A DNA stretch of 13,547 nucleotides, taken from the NCBI GenBank assembly GCA_027008885.1, contig JALVDQ010000122.1, positions 1 to 13,547 on the forward strand, written 5' to 3'. The first letter of the stretch is position 1. Every line of letters starts with the position of its first letter. The position numbers and the translations under genes were made by a program. Source of the DNA: Thiotrichaceae bacterium (lineage in GTDB: Bacteria > Pseudomonadota > Gammaproteobacteria > Thiotrichales > Thiotrichaceae). The notes under the pieces were generated by a model. The model had not been told where the DNA came from, made no database searches, and saw nothing but the letters and a program-made list of their open reading frames with translations. This document shows, in pieces, positions 1 through 5,778 of the stretch.

Positions 1-63
1 CTTCCACCACTGTATTCTTATTTCAAACACACCACACTGGTAAAAGCACCTGATGCGGATTAA
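1..63 (+). CDS. Possible 3' end of an upstream gene (partial)
   Basis: Frame 1 is open from the first base for 20 codons and closes with TAA at 61-63; the last residues read LVKAPDAD. The other two plus-strand frames also stop within about 55 bases, so the openness alone is weak evidence. Support is indirect: base composition is less AT-rich than the following spacer, and a REP-like palindrome lies 48 bases after the stop, a usual position for such elements. I do not recognise the product. It may be non-coding. Confidence 0.3.
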   Translation, partial: LPPLYSYFKHTTLVKAPDAD

Positions 64-74
64 TCCTTGATTAA

Positions 75-95
75 ATACCCATCCCCCCTGTTTTT
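75..95 (+). repeat. 21-bp dispersed motif, copy 1
   Basis: This stretch starts ATACCCAT, then has six C residues, TG and five T residues. An identical 21-base copy in the same orientation lies at 4987-5007. Both copies sit close to a REP-like palindrome in a gene-free spacer. It could be a short dispersed repeat or a fragment of a larger element. Confidence 0.65.
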
Positions 96-110
96 TATAT
101 ATTTTTATAT

Positions 111-141
111 GTAGCCCGTATGAAGCCTTGCGGAATACGGG
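111..141 (+). repeat. REP-like palindromic element, copy 1
   Basis: A 31-base element with arms CCCGTAT (115-121) and ATACGGG (135-141) around a GAAGCC-type loop, led by GTAG. The layout GTAG-CCCGTAT-GAAGC...GGA-ATACGGG matches the REP sequences mobilised by RAYT (TnpA-REP) transposases in many Gammaproteobacteria. A near-identical copy, one base shorter and inverted, lies at 4908-4937. No RAYT gene is present in the window. Confidence 0.7.
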
Positions 142-272
142 GAACAAAGGTTGATTACACACCTGCCTTGGTATCAAATAGGAACTAAACGTTACCCCCT
201 TAGAATATTTGGGATCGGAGTAAAATTATCCACAGGCTCTTAAAGCAGCAGAAACGACAAGGAGAATAAATC

Positions 273-488
273 ATGACAGCTCTAACATTACGCCTTCCCT
301 CAGAAAAGCACCAACGTCTTAAACAGTTAGCCAAAAAAAGAGGTACAACCATCAATCGTTTATTAGATGAAATGACAACCCTGTTACTCGCAGAGTTTGA
401 TCTTGAAACACGTTACCTTGCACGGGTGGAACGGGGTAAAGGAAAACAACAACGTGGGCTTGAGTTGCTTGAAAAAGCCCGTGGGTAA
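273..488 (+). CDS. Orphan ribbon-helix-helix (antitoxin-like) DNA-binding protein
   Basis: This 71-residue protein has the layout of a ribbon-helix-helix repressor. A short basic strand (LTLRLPSE, about residues 4-11) would lie in the DNA groove, followed by helix A (11-22) and helix B (25-41), linked by KKRGTT. A basic C-terminal tail (KGKQQRG, then LEKA) follows. Such proteins bind DNA as dimers and are often the antitoxin of a toxin-antitoxin pair (HicB/CopG-like). AAGGAG at 259-264 lies 8 bases before ATG and supports the start. No toxin gene is adjacent: a possible gene end and repeats lie upstream, and a LysR gene starts 52 bases downstream. It may therefore be an orphan antitoxin, a remnant of a lost module, or a stand-alone regulator. 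The fold call is fairly secure; the function is not. Confidence 0.75.
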   Translation: MTALTLRLPSEKHQRLKQLAKKRGTTINRLLDEMTTLLLAEFDLETRYLARVERGKGKQQRGLELLEKARG

Positions 489-513
489 GCTTTTGCGGTT
501 TTCTTGCAAAGCT
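488..513 (+). other. Small hairpin overlapping the stop of the RHH gene
   Basis: AGCTTTTGC and GCAAAGCT can pair, with one bulged T, around the loop GGTTTTCTT. The hairpin starts at the last base of the TAA stop codon. No T-run follows, so an intrinsic terminator is not well supported. It may partly insulate the downstream LysR gene or be chance. Confidence 0.25.
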
Positions 514-540
514 AATTCCTGACCCTGGAAACAAACCAAT

Positions 541-1425
541 ATGGATCTTTCAGCCTACAAAGCCTTTATTGCCGTTGCCGAGCAGGGCACGTTCTCAAAA
601 GCTGCCGATTTTTTATATATCACACAGCCTGCGATTAGCAAGCGGATTGCACTGTTAGAAGAGCAACTCGGCAGTAAATTATTTGATCGCATTGGTAAAC
701 GGGTGATGTTAAATGAGGCTGGCAGGGCGTTATTGCCCATTGCCGAGCGCATTATGCAGGATGTGCGCGAGTCGCAACGGGTGATTGATAATCTCAGCGG
801 ACAGGTAAGTGGTCGGCTGTCGTTGGTAACTTCTCACCACATTGGCTTGAGGCGCTTGCCCGGCACTCTCAAGCAATATGCAGAAAGCTATCCGCAGGTG
901 CGCCTTGATCTGGCTTTTATGGATTCCGAAAACGCTTGCCACAAGATTGAAAAAGGTAGTTATGAACTGGGTGTTGTCACCCTGCCCCTGACAAAATCCT
1001 CACGGCTTAAGCTCACGCCTTTATGGAGCGACCCGCTCACGATTGCAGTTGCGCCTGATCATCCGCTGGTTCAACTCGCCAACAAGCAGCCGATTACGCT
1101 CAACCAGCTTGCCAAACACAGCGCCATTTTACCCGCCATTGGCACATACACGCGCACTGTGATTGAAAAACCGATTGTGCAAAAACACGGCGCACTGGAT
1201 GTGATTCTGGAAACCAATTATCTGGAAACCATTCGTATGATGGTCGCTATCGGGCTGGGCTGGAGCGCACTGCCACGCACTATGCTGGATAACACCCTGG
1301 TAGAAATCAAGGTGAAAGGTTTAAAAATCGAACGCACCCTGGGCGTGGTGCAACATGCGGAACGCAGTTTGTCGAATGCGGGCAAGGCGTTTATTCAGAA
1401 CCTGTCCGGGAATTATGAGTCGTAG
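541..1425 (+). CDS. LysR-type transcriptional regulator
   Basis: This 294-residue protein has the usual LysR length. The N-terminal winged helix-turn-helix covers about residues 1-60, with the signature GTFSKAADFLYITQPAISKRI at 17-36 and LFDR at 47-50. A linker helix (about 62-88) leads to the type-2 periplasmic-binding-like effector domain (about 91-290), starting GRLSLVTSHHIGL. LysR proteins act as tetramers that bind a metabolite and usually activate a divergent or nearby operon. The start ATG has only a weak ribosome site (GGAA at 527-530). The gene follows the RHH gene by 52 bases and converges with an exported-protein gene. From memory, relatives with a TSHHIGL stretch lie next to leuCDB in pseudomonads, but no leu gene is in this window, so the target remains unassigned. 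Confidence 0.92.
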   Translation: MDLSAYKAFIAVAEQGTFSKAADFLYITQPAISKRIALLEEQLGSKLFDRIGKRVMLNEAGRALLPIAERIMQDVRESQRVIDNLSGQVSGRLSLVTSHHIGLRRLPGTLKQYAESYPQVRLDLAFMDSENACHKIEKGSYELGVVTLPLTKSSRLKLTPLWSDPLTIAVAPDHPLVQLANKQPITLNQLAKHSAILPAIGTYTRTVIEKPIVQKHGALDVILETNYLETIRMMVAIGLGWSALPRTMLDNTLVEIKVKGLKIERTLGVVQHAERSLSNAGKAFIQNLSGNYES

Positions 1426-1432
1426 CGAGGGC

Positions 1433-1457
1433 AAGCTGAGTAGTTACACTCAAGCTT
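1433..1457. terminator. Possible bidirectional hairpin terminator between convergent genes
   Basis: AAGCTGAGT (1433-1441) pairs with ACTCAAGCTT (1448-1457), with one bulged A and loop AGTTAC. It sits exactly in the gap between the convergent LysR and SH3-like genes. Its right arm touches the stop codon of the minus-strand gene, and TTTAT follows on the plus side. The stem is short and the T-run poor, so this is tentative. Confidence 0.35.
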
Positions 1458-2530
1458 TATATTGTCCATCTGTTCCACAGAAATCCTGCGACATACCACT
1501 TGCCACTAATTTTGGCTAAAACCAGGTCAGCTCCCCGCCAATTATAGTCGGCAGATTCCCCCTTGCCTTGCCAGTAAAATTCGTAGCCTTTTAATTTGTA
1601 TTTTTCAAGTGCCTTAAAGCCTTTTAAATTGTGCAGGGTTTTAATTTTGCTAACCCTGGAGACAGCTAATCTTAAATCCATCAACTGTTTTAAGCTCATC
1701 TTTACAGGGTCACCTTTTGCATAGTCTGTGCCCCAGTTGAGTTGCTTGCCATTTCTATAAAATTTGGCGAAACTTTTTTGGCTGAAGTGTTTGGCATCGG
1801 CTTCACCAAAGGTGAGTTTATTTGTAACGACAATACCCAGCAAGGGATGAATGAAGTTTTTTATTTTGACCAGGTTTTTGTTTTTTAATGCCTCTAAAAA
1901 ACTTTCTGCGGTAGCCTTTGCGTCTTTTGCGTCTAAAGAGTTGCTGCTGTGCCTTGATAAATAGTCATCTATTTTGAATCTGAGGCGTCCACAGGGATAA
2001 CCATCCCTGCCGCCTGGAATATCCAGCTCACCAATACCTTTTAACAGACGTCGGGGGTAGCTTTGGGTTTTAATTGCTGTAACAGTTCCATTTTGCATGC
2101 TTGTCTGTGTCACCACATCACACTTGCCAGCGCTACAATTTGTCGCATACTCGCAACTACGGTTTTTACCATTAATTTCTACATAGCCTTTGCTAGAGAA
2201 TCTTAAATACCTGGCATTTACCCATCCGGGTAATAACTCGTTAAAATCGTTATACTGACCCAAATTGCGATTTACAGCATGTATCTTGCACCAGATAGAG
2301 CGAGCCAATTTAGTGCATTGATCAACTCCAACAAAGGCACCTGGTGGCAGTGCAGTAATTTTTTCAGAACGCCAGTCTGGTTTTACCCTGACGCTTAATG
2401 TGTCATCACTGGCAATACCGCTTACCTCTGCAAATAAAGCATCGGGATAATAATTTGCATACGAAATACCAGAGATGCCAATCAAGGCAATGAAAGATAG
2501 CACTCCAGCAAATAACTTTATCATCTTCAT
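1457..2530 (-). CDS. Exported cysteine-containing protein with SH3b-like domain
   Basis: With the start chosen here the protein has 357 residues. It begins with a signal peptide (MKMIKLF, then hydrophobic residues 8-23, likely cleavage after SYA at about 25), so it should reach the periplasm or outside. Residues about 35-110 resemble a bacterial SH3 domain: LSVRVKPDWRSEKITALPPG, a hydrophobic cysteine pair (C72, C81) and PGWVNARYLRF. More cysteines follow (C126, C132, C137, C180). Residues 200-357 end in LVLAKISGKWYVAGFLWN, weakly like NTF2-type domains. The frame extends upstream to GTG at 2551 and ATG at 2539. The ATG at 2530 is preferred because AAAGAAAGG lies 9 bases before it, and the longer form would carry this ribosome site inside the coding region. 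The gene follows the V4R gene on the same strand. Function unknown; an envelope or cell-wall-binding role is an inference. Confidence 0.8.
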   Translation of the reverse strand: MKMIKLFAGVLSFIALIGISGISYANYYPDALFAEVSGIASDDTLSVRVKPDWRSEKITALPPGAFVGVDQCTKLARSIWCKIHAVNRNLGQYNDFNELLPGWVNARYLRFSSKGYVEINGKNRSCEYATNCSAGKCDVVTQTSMQNGTVTAIKTQSYPRRLLKGIGELDIPGGRDGYPCGRLRFKIDDYLSRHSSNSLDAKDAKATAESFLEALKNKNLVKIKNFIHPLLGIVVTNKLTFGEADAKHFSQKSFAKFYRNGKQLNWGTDYAKGDPVKMSLKQLMDLRLAVSRVSKIKTLHNLKGFKALEKYKLKGYEFYWQGKGESADYNWRGADLVLAKISGKWYVAGFLWNRWTI

Positions 2531-2539
2531 CTTTCGCAT

Positions 2540-2548
2540 CCTTTCTTT
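2540..2548 (-). promoter_or_regulatory. Ribosome binding site deciding the SH3-like gene start
   Basis: On the minus strand AAAGAAAGG is followed after nine bases by ATG at 2530. It abuts the ATG at 2539 directly, which leaves no spacing for that start. This favours initiation at 2530. Confidence 0.5.
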
Positions 2549-2633
2549 CACGTTAAGTACCTGACTCTAATCTGGAACCTGTCTGCGAGGCAAAGATGAC
2601 ACGACACAAGTGGCAAAGAATGAAAAAGTAGCT

Positions 2634-3110
2634 CTACTTCTCTTTTATTTTTATATCAAAGCCACAGGTCTCATCGCCAAAACCACCAATACAGCTAACT
2701 TCTTTTGCGCTTGCGCGTTTGCCTGTAACGCTTTCGATAGCTCCAGCCATCAGCCCGCCTTCAAAAGAACACAGAGTTCTGCCGACAGGTTCCATTCCAT
2801 CGCAGGTTACACACTCGTATACATCAATATGTATAAAGTCATCTTCAACTTTAGGAGCCTTGATAATACCAACTTTCATTTCAGTGCATAAGTCAATAAA
2901 TTCTTCGATGCTGGTTATACCTAACTCTGATCCAAGCTTTTTGCCGGCATAGTAGCTGATCGCTGAAGCACCCTGCCCGAGAATATCCTCCATTGCAACT
3001 AATCTGAATAGCCGGTAAAGACCAACACCTGTATATTTTCCAAGTTCAGGTCGATTTACTTTCAAGGCATTTATGATTGAAACAGCTTCTTCTTTTGTTT
3101 TTGCGTCCAT
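2634..3110 (-). CDS. V4R (4-vinyl reductase-like) domain protein
   Basis: A 158-residue soluble protein. The C-terminal half matches the V4R domain: ECVTCDG (C100, C103), TLCSFEGGLMAGAIESVTGK (C114) and a closing SCIGGFGDETCGFDI (C140, C149). The family includes BchJ-like proteins and the sensory N-terminal domains of XylR/DmpR-type regulators. It is related to heme-NO-binding-like folds and is thought to bind small hydrophobic molecules or metal through its conserved cysteines. The N-terminal half (about 1-85) is helical (GLYRLFRLVAMEDILGQGASAISYYAGKKLG), as expected for this fold. Here the domain stands alone with no output domain, so it may be a ligand-binding or carrier protein. No strong ribosome site precedes the ATG. 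The next gene on the same strand, the exported SH3-like gene, starts about 100 bases downstream, so co-transcription is possible. Confidence 0.85.
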   Translation of the reverse strand: MDAKTKEEAVSIINALKVNRPELGKYTGVGLYRLFRLVAMEDILGQGASAISYYAGKKLGSELGITSIEEFIDLCTEMKVGIIKAPKVEDDFIHIDVYECVTCDGMEPVGRTLCSFEGGLMAGAIESVTGKRASAKEVSCIGGFGDETCGFDIKIKEK

Positions 3111-3377
3111 AGTAGTGCTTGTTGTTATTATTAATAGAACGCTCGATTATAGGATAAAAAAATCTTTCAGGTAATGATTCAGATCAAAACAAACAACAAA
3201 GTTCGGCTTTCGATCACTCTGTGAAATTGCGACCAATGTAGAATGCGGTAGAATGTAGCGTAGCAGAATGAACTACAATAACAGGCTGGGTGTTATTTTG
3301 CACAGCGAGGGGTTTTCGCTTGGAAGTGGTTTTAAATAGGTCGCGGAAGAGGAGTAAAATCGAGCAGGTCAGTGGTT
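3111..3377. other. Intergenic spacer with short irregular repeats
   Basis: This spacer lies between the minus-strand ATPase stop and the V4R start, so it should carry the V4R promoter; no clear -35/-10 pair is visible. GTAGAATG occurs at 3238-3245 and 3248-3255, with GCAGAATG at 3263-3270. AGTGGTTTTAAA occurs at 3325-3336 and again at 3371-3382, across the ATPase stop. GGTTTTAAAACC (3374-3385) is a perfect palindrome over the ATPase stop codon. The 62-codon open frame here (3214-3402, minus) looks non-coding. Confidence 0.4.
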
Positions 3378-4631
3378 TTAAAACCCTGAAAACAAATCCC
3401 AAAATGCCACAACCTCAATTCCTTGCTGGCTTTCATCATTCTGGTTATAAGTAATCAGTAATTTGCGGCTGACTTCAAGCTTTAATTTTTCTAAGCCTTT
3501 AAATTCTCTTTGTCGATTGTGTGCTGTTAGTTCGTAGCAAACTTGCACTGCGATTAGTTTTTTATCTTTTTTACAAATAAAGTCGCATTCAAAACCTTTA
3601 TTGTAAAAATATATTTTATATCCTCGCTTTTTAAACTCGGTATAGACGAGATTTTCAAAGGTTTTGCCAAAATCCTGGGAGAATTTAAATGATGTCTGTG
3701 CCAGAAAACTATTATCATTAATGTAGATTTTCTTTTTGCTTCTGATTTGCTTTTTTAGAGAGTAATCATACTGCGTGATTTCACTGCATAGATAGCTGTC
3801 TTCAAGTACACGGATGTATTCTTTGACGGTATTGTCGTTGATTCCCAAGGCTTTAGCGATGGAGTTATAGGAGTACAGATTGGAGCAGTTGGAAATAATA
3901 AAGTGAGTGACTTCACGAAAGGTTTTGCTGTCGCGTAGTTTGTTGTTAGCTATGCAGTCTTTGAATACAATGCTGTCGTAATAGCTTAATATAATGTCTC
4001 GCTTGTAGCGTGCTTCTTGTAGTACTTCAAAAAATGATCCAAATAACATCATTTCATCGATAATTTTTAAGGTTTCTGCTTTCCGTTTAATTAATTCAAA
4101 ACGGTTATTAATTCCTCTAAATGCTAATACCTCTGGATAAGAGGGAGGATAAACTTGCGACTCAATATAGCGACCACTGAGCAGTTTGGCGTATTCGCCG
4201 TCAAGCAAGGAGGAGTTGGAGCCTGTAATGAATATTTTTTTGACGAGTTGATTGTCGTAGATTGCTTTTACAAATTTTTCCCATGCTTCAATGTTTTGCA
4301 CCTCATCGAGAAATAGGTATTGAACAGCCTCGCCTGTTATTTTTTCACTGAGTTCCAATAGCCCGTAGAGGCTTTTACTATCATTATAAAGTGCTGAAAA
4401 ATAAGGATCATCCAGATTAACGTAGAGAATGCTTTTAGGATTTACCTTTTCGCAGAGATGATTAATCAGTAATTTAAATAATGTGGTTTTCCCCGAGCGT
4501 CGAATGCCTTTCAGGACTTGTATTTGTCGCAAGTGTAATTTATCAGCAATACTTGTATAGATATGTCGCTGATAGAGGTCTTTGTAGGTCGATTGCCAAT
4601 GTTTATTATGAGTAAATAGGGCTTTTTCCAT
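3378..4631 (-). CDS. AAA-type ATPase with DUF4143 C-terminal domain
   Basis: This 417-residue protein has the full architecture of the AAA_14/DUF4143 family. Walker A is GIRRSGKTT (42-50, K48), Walker B is LFLDEVQ (106-112, D109/E110), sensor 1 is in ITGSNSSLL (about 135-143), and a candidate arginine finger is R154 in LSGRY. A winged-helix-like segment follows (SYNSIAKALGINDNTVKEYI, about 254-273). The C-terminal DUF4143 domain has a PD-(D/E)XK nuclease-like core: FENLVYTEFKKRGY, GFECDF (D350) and IAVQVCYEL. There Q363 replaces the catalytic acidic/lysine pair, which is frequent in this family and suggests an inactive or altered nuclease. Biological role is unknown; family members are often found in accessory regions. 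There is no clear ribosome site; a perfect 19-bp inverted repeat lies just upstream of the ATG. It may autoregulate through its winged helix. Confidence 0.9.
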   Translation of the reverse strand: MEKALFTHNKHWQSTYKDLYQRHIYTSIADKLHLRQIQVLKGIRRSGKTTLFKLLINHLCEKVNPKSILYVNLDDPYFSALYNDSKSLYGLLELSEKITGEAVQYLFLDEVQNIEAWEKFVKAIYDNQLVKKIFITGSNSSLLDGEYAKLLSGRYIESQVYPPSYPEVLAFRGINNRFELIKRKAETLKIIDEMMLFGSFFEVLQEARYKRDIILSYYDSIVFKDCIANNKLRDSKTFREVTHFIISNCSNLYSYNSIAKALGINDNTVKEYIRVLEDSYLCSEITQYDYSLKKQIRSKKKIYINDNSFLAQTSFKFSQDFGKTFENLVYTEFKKRGYKIYFYNKGFECDFICKKDKKLIAVQVCYELTAHNRQREFKGLEKLKLEVSRKLLITYNQNDESQQGIEVVAFWDLFSGF

Positions 4632-4645
4632 TATACAACAACCAA

Positions 4646-4689
4646 AATAAAGTATTTTTACTAAGTATAGTTAGTAAAAATACTTTATT
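4646..4689. repeat. Perfect 19-bp inverted repeat before the ATPase gene, likely operator
   Basis: The left arm (4646-4664) ends ATTTTTACTAA, the spacer is GTATAG, and the right arm (4671-4689) starts TTAGTAAAAAT; the 19-base arms are exact reverse complements. Each arm also contains a small internal dyad, AGTA-N4-TACT. The repeat begins 15 bases upstream of the minus-strand ATPase start, so it would lie in its promoter or leader. An operator for a dimeric regulator or an RNA hairpin that limits translation are the main readings. Confidence 0.75.
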
Positions 4690-4760
4690 CAATATAGTTT
4701 ATACACTTTATGCTTGAGAATTTTGCAATTAGAGTGCACCTCTTTTGTGAAGATCAAGGC

Positions 4761-4851
4761 AACAAATAGGCGGAATAGTTATGCCATTTAACAAAAATTG
4801 AAGAAAAATCTAGCCAAATTTAGCTTTTCCGCTGTAGGCTCGCTATTTGTT
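4761..4851. repeat. Imperfect long inverted repeat
   Basis: AACAAATAG-GCGGAA (4761-4775) can pair with TTCCGC (4827-4832) and CTATTTGTT (4843-4851), giving 15 pairs interrupted by a 10-base bulge on the right side, around a loop of about 51 bases. It may be a degraded mobile-element end pair or chance pairing in AT-rich DNA. Confidence 0.3.
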
Positions 4852-4907
4852 TGATACTTTTTATAATGAAATACAGGAACACTGGTTAATAATGTGCAAT
4901 GTGTAAT

Positions 4908-4937
4908 CCCGTATTCCGCAGGCTTCATACGGGCTAC
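4908..4937 (-). repeat. REP-like palindromic element, copy 2
   Basis: CCCGTAT (4908-4914) pairs with ATACGGG (4927-4933), followed by CTAC. It is the reverse complement of the element at 111-141, with one A missing in the loop (GCAGGC against GCAAGGC). Read in the direction of trmJ, it lies about 110 bases beyond that gene's stop, in the orientation that copy 1 has relative to the possible upstream gene. Confidence 0.7.
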
Positions 4938-4940
4938 GTT

Positions 4941-4986
4941 GCTGTTCTCTGTTCTCTGTTCTCTGTCCTCTGTCCTCTGTCCTCTG
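4941..4986. repeat. Heptanucleotide tandem repeat (CTCTGTY)
   Basis: After GCTGTT there are two copies of CTCTGTT (4947-4960), three of CTCTGTC (4961-4981) and a partial CTCTG (4982-4986). The tract starts four bases after the REP-like element and ends directly at the 21-bp motif. Seven-base units shift frame at each change in copy number. The minus-strand frame through it (RTEDREQRTE) is low complexity and unlikely to be a real protein. Confidence 0.85.
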
Positions 4987-5007
4987 ATACCCATCCCCCC
5001 TGTTTTT
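4987..5007 (+). repeat. 21-bp dispersed motif, copy 2
   Basis: Identical in sequence and orientation to 75-95: ATACCCAT, six C, TG, five T. It directly follows the heptanucleotide repeat. The two copies are direct repeats about 4.9 kb apart that bracket the accessory block of five genes. Confidence 0.65.
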
Positions 5008-5046
5008 AATACTTTTTTAGAAACAAATTACGCTGGACAGTTACAT

Positions 5047-5772
5047 TTACTGACCTTTCTGTTTTTGGCAGGAAGCCAGAATCCCGCGAAGGATATTGAG
5101 TTCGGTTTTATCGGGTTGTGCCCGGGCAAATAGTGTGCGTAATTTTTGCATGATCTGACCCGGATGTTTTTTAAAGATAAAGCCGGTCTCATTCAGTGTT
5201 TCTTCAAGATGCGAGTAGAACTGTTGCATTTGTCTGGTTGATGGTAAATCACGTTGAGCGGAGGCTTTTTGCTGTTTGTTTTGTTCTGCGTTTGCCTGCT
5301 TGAATATTTCATAGCTCAATGTTTGTACTGCTGCGGCAAGATTGAGTGAGCCGTATGCGGGGCTTGTGGGTATGCTTACCCGATATTTTGCGTATTGCAG
5401 ATCCTCATTCGAGAGTCCCATGCGTTCAGGACCAAACAGCAGTGCAACCTTGTTTTGTTGTGATGAAAAAACAAGATGTTGTGCGCTTTCTTCCGGAAGC
5501 AGTTGTGGCAGATCATAACCGCGGTTACGCGCAGTGCTGGCAATAACCACGCTGCAATCCTTTACTGCGTCGTAAAGATGCTTAAAGCAGGCTGCATTGT
5601 CGAGTATGTCAGATGCGCTGGCAGCCATTTTTTGTGCCTCGGCAGAAGGAAAATCAAGCGGATTGACCAGCGCAAGATCGCTTAAACCCATGGTTTTCAT
5701 TGCGCGGGCAGCCGATCCGATATTGCCAGGGTGATAGGTTCTTACCAGAACAATGCGGATATTGCTTAACAT
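5047..5772 (-). CDS. trmJ: TrmJ, tRNA (cytidine/uridine-2'-O)-methyltransferase
   Basis: This 241-residue protein belongs to the SPOUT (SpoU/TrmH) methyltransferases, which use S-adenosylmethionine through a trefoil-knot fold. Motif 1 is LVRTYHPGNIGSAARAM (9-25), motif 2 is LLFGPERMGLSNEDL (111-125) and motif 3 is PTSPAYGSLNLAAAVQ (135-150). IASTARNRGYD (77-87) is also typical of TrmJ, and the C-terminal helical extension (about 160-241) agrees with the TrmJ subgroup rather than TrmH or RlmB. In E. coli TrmJ methylates position 32 of the anticodon loop in several tRNAs. The gene starts 6 bases after the ispG stop and lacks its own strong ribosome site, which suggests coupled translation at the end of the folB-folK-ispG-trmJ operon. 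Confidence 0.93.
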   Translation of the reverse strand: MLSNIRIVLVRTYHPGNIGSAARAMKTMGLSDLALVNPLDFPSAEAQKMAASASDILDNAACFKHLYDAVKDCSVVIASTARNRGYDLPQLLPEESAQHLVFSSQQNKVALLFGPERMGLSNEDLQYAKYRVSIPTSPAYGSLNLAAAVQTLSYEIFKQANAEQNKQQKASAQRDLPSTRQMQQFYSHLEETLNETGFIFKKHPGQIMQKLRTLFARAQPDKTELNILRGILASCQKQKGQ

Positions 5773-5778
5773 GGATAA

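Larger units (their letters stand above)
4632..5046. other. 415-base gene-free spacer rich in repeats
   Basis: This stretch separates the ATPase start from the trmJ stop. From left to right it holds a perfect 19-bp inverted repeat (4646-4689), an imperfect long hairpin (4761-4851), a REP-like palindrome (4908-4937), a heptanucleotide tandem repeat (4941-4986) and a 21-bp motif copy (4987-5007). Open frames across it on either strand run through these repeats and look non-coding. No convincing terminator for the trmJ operon is seen between 5008 and 5046. Confidence 0.7.

Noticed and set aside
2610..2891. Plus-strand 93-codon frame opposite the V4R gene
   Set aside because: Antisense to the V4R coding region, whose cysteine motifs are clear.
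3214..3402. Minus-strand 62-codon frame overlapping the ATPase stop
   Set aside because: Composition is not protein-like, it overlaps a real gene end, and it runs through short repeats.
4941..4986. CRISPR array
   Set aside because: Seven-base units without spacers are a simple tandem repeat, and no cas gene is present.
4788..4994. Minus-strand 68-codon frame with RTEDREQRTE repeats
   Set aside because: It is produced by the heptanucleotide repeat and REP-like element, has no ribosome site and resembles no protein.
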